Shown piece after piece: positions 59,201-64,000 of a stretch of DNA of 64,000 bases (positions are counted from its first letter, which is position 1; each line of letters opens with the position of its first letter). The DNA is taken from the NCBI RefSeq assembly GCF_032362555.1, contig NC_083520.1:7440001-7504000 (forward strand), given 5' to 3'. Below the pieces are notes generated by a model that was not told the DNA's origin, did not search any database, and was given only the letters and a program-made list of their open reading frames with translations. Origin of the DNA: Amyelois transitella. Taxonomy: Eukaryota > Arthropoda > Insecta > Lepidoptera > Pyralidae. A program made the position numbers and the translations under genes.

Positions 59201-59393
59201 CCGTCTTTCATCCATCATCTGACATACTTCCTCAATTTTATCCTTCATTCCTCCTCTTACATTCATCGTCGCAAAGCGGCTTTCAGCAGACCGCATACCG
59301 CTCCCGCCGGGAACGAGACGTGATGGGGTGCGGACACCATCGCCGCCATTTAGGTGCTCTTTCAAAAAAATTTGCATCCAAATTTTTTTGAAG
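56251..59393 (-). mobile_element. Full-length or near full-length RTE-type LINE with 13-bp target duplication
   Basis: A perfect duplication AGGAATATTAATA flanks it (56238-56250 and 59394-59406). From the 5' end (59393): a 5'UTR of about 97 bases opening with a 13-bp inverted repeat (59361-59373 with 59380-59392), one intact ORF, practically no 3'UTR, and a (TATG)n tail (complement at 56251-56265). A single endonuclease-RT ORF, tiny UTRs and a microsatellite tail fit the RTE clade. Truncated relatives lie at 25133-25388 and 42604-42724, with scraps elsewhere. The perfect duplication and open frame argue for recent insertion. Confidence 0.9.
56270..59296 (-). CDS. RTE-type LINE endonuclease-reverse transcriptase, 1008 aa
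   Basis: The single protein of the element performs target nicking and reverse transcription. I start at ATG 59296 because the longer frame (to 59485) begins with GTG inside the neighbouring S1 repeat and crosses the target duplication. Its first 31 residues are host or S1 sequence and the next 32 are 5'UTR. Numbered from this ATG, the endonuclease spans about residues 8-260, with N12 (MNVRG), E40 (VNETK), D153 and N155 (GDFNGW), D220 (MIDFVIV) and D246-H247 (DSDH). The RT spans about 545-760, with D635 (FVDLEKAYD) and YADD (D735, D736). The C-terminus ends VSAYPSGKEA. No stop or frameshift is visible. Related sequences are often annotated as host genes in insects, but this is a transposon. 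Confidence 0.93.
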   Translation of the reverse strand: MRSAESRFATMNVRGGMKDKIEEVCQMMDERRLDVLCVNETKRKGCDATQHGPYTAYWSGISSTSRVCQGVGLILSARMAECVNEYECVSPRLLWIRLKVGITRIFVLGVYAPWDVGSRGTTSAKSENEEFWNSVREVLKVTKPNEKIIMLGDFNGWVGVKRDGYEKVLGAFGDEKVNDNGRSVLEICLEWDLFVSNSMFQHKEIHTYTRVEGILKSMIDFVIVDERLKNKVLDTRAYRGAGIDSDHLLVISRIRGIFNRWRHRVREQTSALERVKVENLQDMDVGKKYINRLKDEIEDLDERSNIEDGWKEFKERIVKVAVEVCGVSRRRKGKNHKNAWMSKDVQELVRLKKKAWLDLLAAKANLRMQEIIDMNVNEARKEYKKMKDLVKKAVIRKKEEYKEDFDKRLSEDFQSNLKVFWKSVRSARGKTITRELTRIRCQDGSVVKGEECVLKIWKDYFESLFEKKEENKKEFCYSEEKENEMEGEIEMFEIVEALKSMKAGKAAGYERVSVEMLKAGKGVVARQLYCLFNLCWRSGRVPKDWCKAVIVPLYKGKGSQLDCKNYRGISLLSVVGKLYAKVLINRVRNETDDKIWDAQAGFRKGMGCTDQVFSLRCIAEKFLAKSQKVYCTFVDLEKAYDRVERNELWSALSMHGVSSLLIRALKSLYEDSSACVRINGAHTEWFKIEKGVRQGCVASPWLFNLFMDSCLTDLKESESGLRMNELLVKCLLYADDQVILASSAEELQEMVNCMHEALKEKGMKVNVSKTKTLVFEMEKEMTACNILIGGQKVEHVKEFVYLGSKFTSDGKCDSDIERRVNAGNMVNGALHAFMSSQKLSKKARLAVHRGVLVPTLMYGSESWVWQKKHESRINALEMRALRSMLGVKLSDRIRNSVIRECCDVKEDVVTGIEKGMLRWFGHVERMNENRLTKQIYKESVEGKVGVGRPRRTYLDQIKDVLVKGQVKSARNRRACMKRVMNVDEAKEVCRDRGKWKEVVSAYPSGKEA

Positions 59394-59409
59394 AGGAATA
59401 TTAATAAGT

Positions 59410-59700
59410 CAAAATTTTGTGTTTTTGCCGTATGGCTCCCGGCACCAATACAAAAAAGAATAGGACCACTCCATCTCTTTCCCACGGATGTCGTAAAAGG
59501 CGACTAAGGGATAGGCTTACAAACTTGTGATTCCTTTTTAGGCGATGGGCTAGCAACCTGTCACTATTTGAATCTCAATTCTATTAGCCGATGCGATTAT
59601 AGCTGAACGTGGCCATTCAGTCTTTTCAAGACAGTTGGCTCTGTCTACCCCGCAAGGGATATAGACGTGACCATATGTATGTATGTATGCAAAATTTTGT
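59410..59700 (+). mobile_element. S1 SINE-like repeat, full length, with 11-bp target duplication
   Basis: The element (59421-59689) is flanked by CAAAATTTTGT on both sides (59410-59420 and 59690-59700). The order is GCCGTATGGCTCCCGGCACC, AAAAAGAATAGGACCACTCC, GTCGTAAAAGGCGACTAAGG, GGCGATGGGCTAGCAACCTG, CAGTCTTTTCAAGACAG, CTACCCCGCAAGGGATATAG, ACGTGACCATATG, then (TATG)n. This copy fixes both the orientation and the limits of S1. No clear tRNA-type box A/B pair is visible, so its promoter class is unknown. Confidence 0.85.
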
Positions 59701-59768
59701 TTGCTCGTCCCATATAGATATATGAAACATAAGTCAATTCTGTAAATAAGATAAATAAATAAGAAATA

Positions 59769-59796
59769 TATCGATATCACTCTATCGCTATCGATA
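59769..59796. promoter_or_regulatory. Pair of DRE motifs (TATCGATA) upstream of the 60-kb gene
   Basis: TATCGATA occurs exactly at 59769-59776 and 59789-59796, 20 bases apart. In insects this palindrome is the binding site of DREF (and BEAF-type factors) near promoters of housekeeping genes. The pair lies about 0.5 kb upstream of the ATG at 60273. I cannot locate the transcription start. Whether the sites are within the promoter or a boundary element is open. Confidence 0.45.
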
Positions 59797-60258
59797 GAGT
59801 TTAAGTGGAATAGCTTTCGTCATATTGCGTTCTACGACTATTATGCTACAGAATTACAAAGATATTCCACTAAGACTTTACCGGTTTGTATTTTAGTAAG
59901 TGTTTTATATTTCAAGCAAATATTCACATGTGTTTATTTTTTGTTTCAGGTCCTCGTAGTAATGCAAACTATGTCCTGAGAGTCCTGTGTAAATATTTAA
60001 ATTACTTTAAAGCAATAATCCAATTACTAACGTAGAAACCCCGTAGTTTAGATAAGTGATATAGACGTAGGACGTATCTTCCATTAGTAAAGTGATTGAA
60101 AATGATCTCTAAACCGACTGTCTCTCTTAGTTCAAGTACTTTTTCTATCAACAGTGTCATCAAAAAACTCACACTGACAATGCGTCAGAATCGATTCAAA
60201 TCGCGAGTTTAGATTAAAGTACTGTCGGCGTGAAAAGTGTTTGGTTATTTTTTGAGAA

Positions 60259-60303
60259 ATGCTAAAGCCGAGATGCCGCAACGCGCGTCGCAGTCAACGC
60301 TGA
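60259..60303 (+). other. Upstream ORF overlapping the exon 1 start
   Basis: An ATG at 60259 opens 14 codons out of frame with the main ORF and ends at TGA 60301-60303, 31 bases inside the coding exon. If the 5'UTR includes it, it could lower translation of the main ORF. It has a G at -3 like the main ATG. Confidence 0.4.
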
Positions 60304-60437
60304 TGCGACCGTTGGTGGTGCTGGCCCTGCCCGGAATGTATTTGCTGTATAAATACAACCAGTACAGACAGCAGCAAATGGAGACCGCGCGGCGCCGCGT
60401 CACCGAGCGTGAGCTGATGCACCTCAACACGAAAATC
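60273..60437 (+). CDS. First coding exon of a host gene: small single-span membrane protein (N-terminal 55 aa)
   Basis: ATG 60273 (context CCGAG-ATG-C, G at -3) opens 55 codons that stop exactly at a consensus splice donor, ATC|GTGAGT (60438-60443), phase 0. The exon is GC-rich, unlike its surroundings and unlike all other short frames in the window. The protein begins MPQRASQSTLMRP, then has a hydrophobic segment (about residues 12-26, LVVLALPGMYLLY). A basic, polar region rich in Gln, Arg and Glu follows (YRQQQMETARRR, 31-42) and is probably helical. The frame in front of the ATG is open to 60237 but uses GTG and lacks ATG. I do not recognise the family. No acceptor or exon 2 is convincing downstream to 64000. 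Confidence 0.65.
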
Positions 60438-61200
60438 GTGAGTATTTTTTGTTTATTGCTTTAGGTTTCAAATGAAGATCAACGATTACTTGACATGGAA
60501 AAATACTAACGAGTACAAAATACGATGTAAAATTAAGTTTTTAATAACTTTGGCTGCCAACATAGACTTTAGATTTAATTTCCAGTGAGTAAAAAGTTAA
60601 TATTTTAAAAATAATTAACTCCATTTGGAAGCCGTACTAATATGAAAATTTTACCTTCTAAATTGATGTCATCAAACTCCAATCAATGGCTCCAAAGTCA
60701 TAATCTCGTTACTTTCATACGTACCTACAAAATAAATTCTCTTTCTAACTGAAATTAATGCCTATTTCACTTTGCCTCTCGGTCCTAAAATACAAAAATA
60801 ACCTGTCAAAATCAGACGAGTTTGACCTGTCTGTTTTTACTTATTATTTTCCCAACTGTTTGCCTTCCCAGCGCCCGGTCGAGTATAGGTATATTAGGAA
60901 AAATCATCAATCTTGGCGAAAAACATTTTTCACGTCCCGAACAGCGATTAGGAAAGCGGCCATATTGATGTATACGAGTACATTTCGCACGATTCACGGT
61001 ATTTATTGGTAAACGAAAGCGATCAATGTATCTCTTCACGGCTGAACTTAGATAAATTTTGTTCGAAAAGCACCCATTGCCTAAATTTATTAAATAATTT
61101 TACATTTAAAAATTATAAAGAACTGTCTAGTTTAATTGTAACCGCGCGCATGTAGTCGGCGCAGATTAAACGCGTGACTCCGAAATCAGCCTGTGCTCTG
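60438..61200. other. Start of the presumed intron 1
   Basis: AT-rich, beginning with the donor GTGAGT. The frame 60758-61012 is unsupported. 61141-61190 is GC-richer (AACCGCGCGCATGTAGTCGG). Confidence 0.4.
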
Positions 61201-61571
61201 ATGGTGAGAGAAAACATCTTGAGGAGACCTGTACATTCAGGCAACTGGATGCGTTATAATGATCCAGTTATATGGGTTAGGTCTCCATGGATATGGGTTA
61301 GGTACAAAGGTAAGAGAGAAGGTCAGAGAGATGGAGATCAGACGGGAGTCGCTTTGTGTAAAAAGCTGACTGACCCAATCCAGACATAGGCCCGCTCCTT
61401 AAAAGTATGACGGTGAGGGAAAACATCGTGAGTAAACCTGCACATTCAGGCATCTGGATGTGTAACAATGGATTCAATATGGGTTAGGTTTACCTGACAG
61501 TCAAATGGGAGTCGCTTCGTGTGAGAATCAGACTCACAGAATCCAGGATCCATGGTCAAAGGCATACCCCG
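61201..61571 (+). repeat. Two family B repeats in tandem
   Basis: Copy 1 (61201-61393) and copy 2 (61410-61571) each contain GTGAG(A/G)GAAAACATC, then the block 'CACATTCAGGCA', 'ATATGGGTTAGG', GGGAGTCGCTT(T/C)GTGT and a '(A/C)CCAGA/ATCCAGG' end. Both are in the same orientation, in the presumed intron. Confidence 0.6.
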
Positions 61572-63760
61572 AACTCCTCACGGACGGAAAGCCAGTAGGG
61601 AAAGTTGATAAAGTATGATACGACGTCTTTAAAATTTTTATTTTCAAAGCGCTCATCTAGATGAAAATGAATGTTAAGTTTGACCTGTGAAATATAGCTC
61701 CTACTATTTAATCGATAGTAATCTCATTCCTATTACTGACTAGGTCAGTTAGTATATAAATTATTGTGGCTCGTTTCCACATTTCAATTAGAGTCTGCAA
61801 TCAATTCTATTTATAGATTTTAATTAAATTGCAAGAACTACACTGAATGCAATCTGCTGTGGGACTGTTTGTCTTTTTCTTATTTGCATGTTCATGGAAA
61901 AGTTACTTATAGGAACAAAATGGTTATAATCATTTGTTACTTTCAACAAATTGATTATATCTTTGGATTACCAATCTTACATCTTATATTTAACCTCACC
62001 CACAGGAATCGGAATATTAAAAAACTATTCCGATAAATGCTCGTTTACAACCATGTTCATAGCTCCAACGACCTTGTTAATAATGTTTGTGCTTCGATTC
62101 GTAAGAAAAATTTATATATGTACTTTTTAGAGCCAAACCTTTACTTTTATTGTTGGTTACTTAAATGTTGGTTTGTGGTTTAACATTCACAGTATTCCTT
62201 ATTGATATAAGTCATTGACATTTTGCTTTCCTTGATAAGAAATGGACTTGTAAGTAATTGTAATCCGTCAAGGTGTCTGAAGCCGGATATCGTGTTGTAG
62301 CGTGGGGTCGTAGACCGAAATATGTTAGATTTATTCTGCCTTGATTTTTATAAGTTTTATATCGTTTGGTGTTAGGAAAGCTTTTTAATTTTGGATATTT
62401 ATCTACATACTTTATTTCCTTGAAATTAAAAAAAAATGCATTTGCGTCTATAGATCCCGAACTCTTCCTATCTAATATGACAATAGAAGATTATATTGAG
62501 TAAGAACCCAATTATAGTTGCTTAGACAAAAGCAATTTTACCATTTCGTGCCCACGTAAATCTTTGCTACAATTAGGAACGAAAAGAGAACGAACCAGTC
62601 CCTTTAATAAAACAGAAAATGTTATATTACAACGTTTTCTTATTGTAAAAACCACAACAAAGTGAATCGATGATGATACAAGCAAAGCTGTAATTTGTGT
62701 TGTCGCTTTGTTCTTCAATTCTGCGAATCTGACTCAGTGCTGCCAACATGGCGTGTGCCACTGTTGGCCACACCCATCAAGTACCCTGGTTTCGGAGAAA
62801 TCCCTATTATTCTTGGTACAATTTGCTTTTAATCGGTAGGTACTCAACATAATAATATCAATTGACAGGGTATTTGCAAGGAATTGCTTTAAATTGGATC
62901 GATAGGTACTCACCATTATTATATTATATGCCCGTGAGGTGCATTGGAAATGTGCTTGCGACATATCTGAAATACAATGTTTCTAGATTCGACTGACCTG
63001 GGTTGTGTATTTGAATATATATTTTTTTATTATTGTTGAACGATCCATTACGGACAGTCTTGGACTAGGTAACTTTGGAAGCTTAGTATATTGTTTAATG
63101 TATAGGTATGAGTTAATAAAGTATGTAGATAAAAGTTGTTTTGCCTATATTTACAGAAAAGGGGCGTGATTATTATGTCTAAACATCTGAGATATTTAAA
63201 CGTTACTATAAACATCAAATATGTAAGTTCTTTGTCTACAACCTAGTAAACTCATGCCGTCGCTTCTGATACTAAATAGGAAATGGGCCAATAACAGACT
63301 AGAGTGACTATAAATACTGCAGTGTCAAGGTAGACCGTTGCCGCCGCTTTCCCTCTCGCGATGTTAACAACTGCTATTAATACATCGGTGGTTGATTGGG
63401 AACGATATAATTAAACACTCACTCAGCAGGCGTAATGTATGTGATGGAATTATTGCTCAACTGGGAGTAAACGTAGAAAATACGACGTCAAGTACTGCAT
63501 TGCATATTGTTTAAGTCGTTAATATGAAAATCCGTAAAAGCAAAATAATAAATTTTCGAGTCATTGTGAACGGGTAAAAAAAGTGACTGTTTCATTCAGG
63601 GACACATGCCCCAGAAGCAGGAGAAACTCTATTTACATCTATGGTTAATTTAATGTCTCATAAAACTGGCAGAGAATAATTTATATACTTACTTGCTCTA
63701 TGCTTTCATGACTTCAAATACACCGTCATAATGACTTTTGTAGATAAAATCACCACTTGA
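61572..63760. other. Presumed intronic or intergenic AT-rich stretch
   Basis: There is no exon I can support. An imperfect direct duplication lies near 62825-62925 (GGTAGGTACTCAACATAATA against GATAGGTACTCACCATTATT). 63330-63375 is GC-richer (AGACCGTTGCCGCCGCTTTC). Confidence 0.4.
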
Positions 63761-63835
63761 AAAAATATTTTAAAATTACAAGTAAAATTTATTTCACGAA
63801 AGCAACATAATATTCTGAGCAATTTAGGCATTACA

Positions 63836-64000
63836 ATGGCATTAAATATATTAAATAGGACTAGACATTTTTGGTCTTTTTTAGTTAAAGAGGCTAAGAC
63901 TAGCGGTGTAAGGGATGTACCAATAGTGATGGGTCAAAGAGCACTGTGGTATTCAGATAAGTCTAATGATACCTGTAGAAGAGCATTAGCTGATATTCCA
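63836..64000 (+). CDS. Partial open frame at the right edge, unknown protein
   Basis: From ATG 63836 the frame stays open for 55 codons to the end of the window, and upstream to 63761, making 80 codons without a stop in AT-rich DNA. The composition is protein-like (WSFLVKEAKTSG, VPIVMGQRALWYSDK, NDTCRRALADIP) with balanced charged, aromatic and Cys residues. Candidate splice acceptors before the ATG do not fit the phase-0 donor at 60437, so it is probably not exon 2 of that gene read from this ATG. It could be a single-exon gene start, a retrocopy or transposon coding DNA. The family is not recognised. Confidence 0.4.
   Translation, partial: MALNILNRTRHFWSFLVKEAKTSGVRDVPIVMGQRALWYSDKSNDTCRRALADIP

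Noticed and set aside
56429..59391. Many open frames on the plus strand opposite the RTE-type LINE
   Set aside because: They are antisense shadows of the intact minus-strand reverse transcriptase ORF.
60237..60272. N-terminal extension of the 60-kb exon from a GTG
   Set aside because: The extension has no ATG and eukaryotic initiation at GTG is unlikely; ATG 60273 is used.
63761..64000. Exon 2 of the gene starting at 60273
   Set aside because: Candidate acceptors (after 63819 and 63827) do not match the phase-0 donor at 60437 in this frame.

Overview
This is AT-rich animal DNA, almost certainly from a moth or butterfly (Lepidoptera). That assignment is an inference. It rests on repeats I recognise as typical of lepidopteran genomes, such as the 'GTTGCCCGCGACTTCGTCCG' type, and on insect-style LINEs. 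Splice-type exon boundaries and a tRNA-Tyr gene with an intron show it is eukaryotic. There is no bacterial-style gene organisation.

Layout. From 1 to about 60 kb I find no host protein-coding gene I can defend, only two tRNA genes in a gene-poor, repeat-rich stretch. A near full-length poly(A)-tailed LINE lies on the minus strand at about 3675-8147. Its ORF1 carries a PHD finger, a coiled coil and a nucleic-acid-binding-like tail. Its ORF2 carries endonuclease and reverse transcriptase. Short repeats dominate 8-40 kb. Among them are a possible fold-back element (8834-9298), a tRNA-headed SINE (13178-13466), an LTR-like block (22430-22648), a 5'-truncated LINE copy with a perfect 15-bp target-site duplication (25118-25403), a 1.3-kb interspersed repeat (26423-27755), and a 1233-bp inverted-repeat element at a TA target (32433-33665). 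tRNA-Ser(UGA) at 41240-41321 (+) and intron-containing tRNA-Tyr(GUA) at 42018-42108 (-) both look functional. A second intact LINE of RTE type occupies 56251-59393 (-) between perfect 13-bp duplications.

A host gene starts near 60 kb. Exon 1 (60273-60437, +) encodes 55 residues with one predicted membrane segment and ends at a GTGAGT donor. Two exact TATCGATA (DRE) sites lie about 0.5 kb upstream. No second exon was found. An open frame that could be coding runs off the right edge (63836-64000).

Two short-repeat systems recur throughout. One is a SINE-like repeat of about 260 bp (called S1 here, roughly twenty copies or fragments) with a (TATG)n tail. The other is the 3' end of the RTE-type LINE (about ten copies or fragments). 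The last 45 or so bases of both are clearly alike, which suggests S1 is moved by this LINE. Several perfect or near-perfect hairpins are present, including two tandem pairs (40981-41077 and 55915-56010) that ordinary features do not explain.
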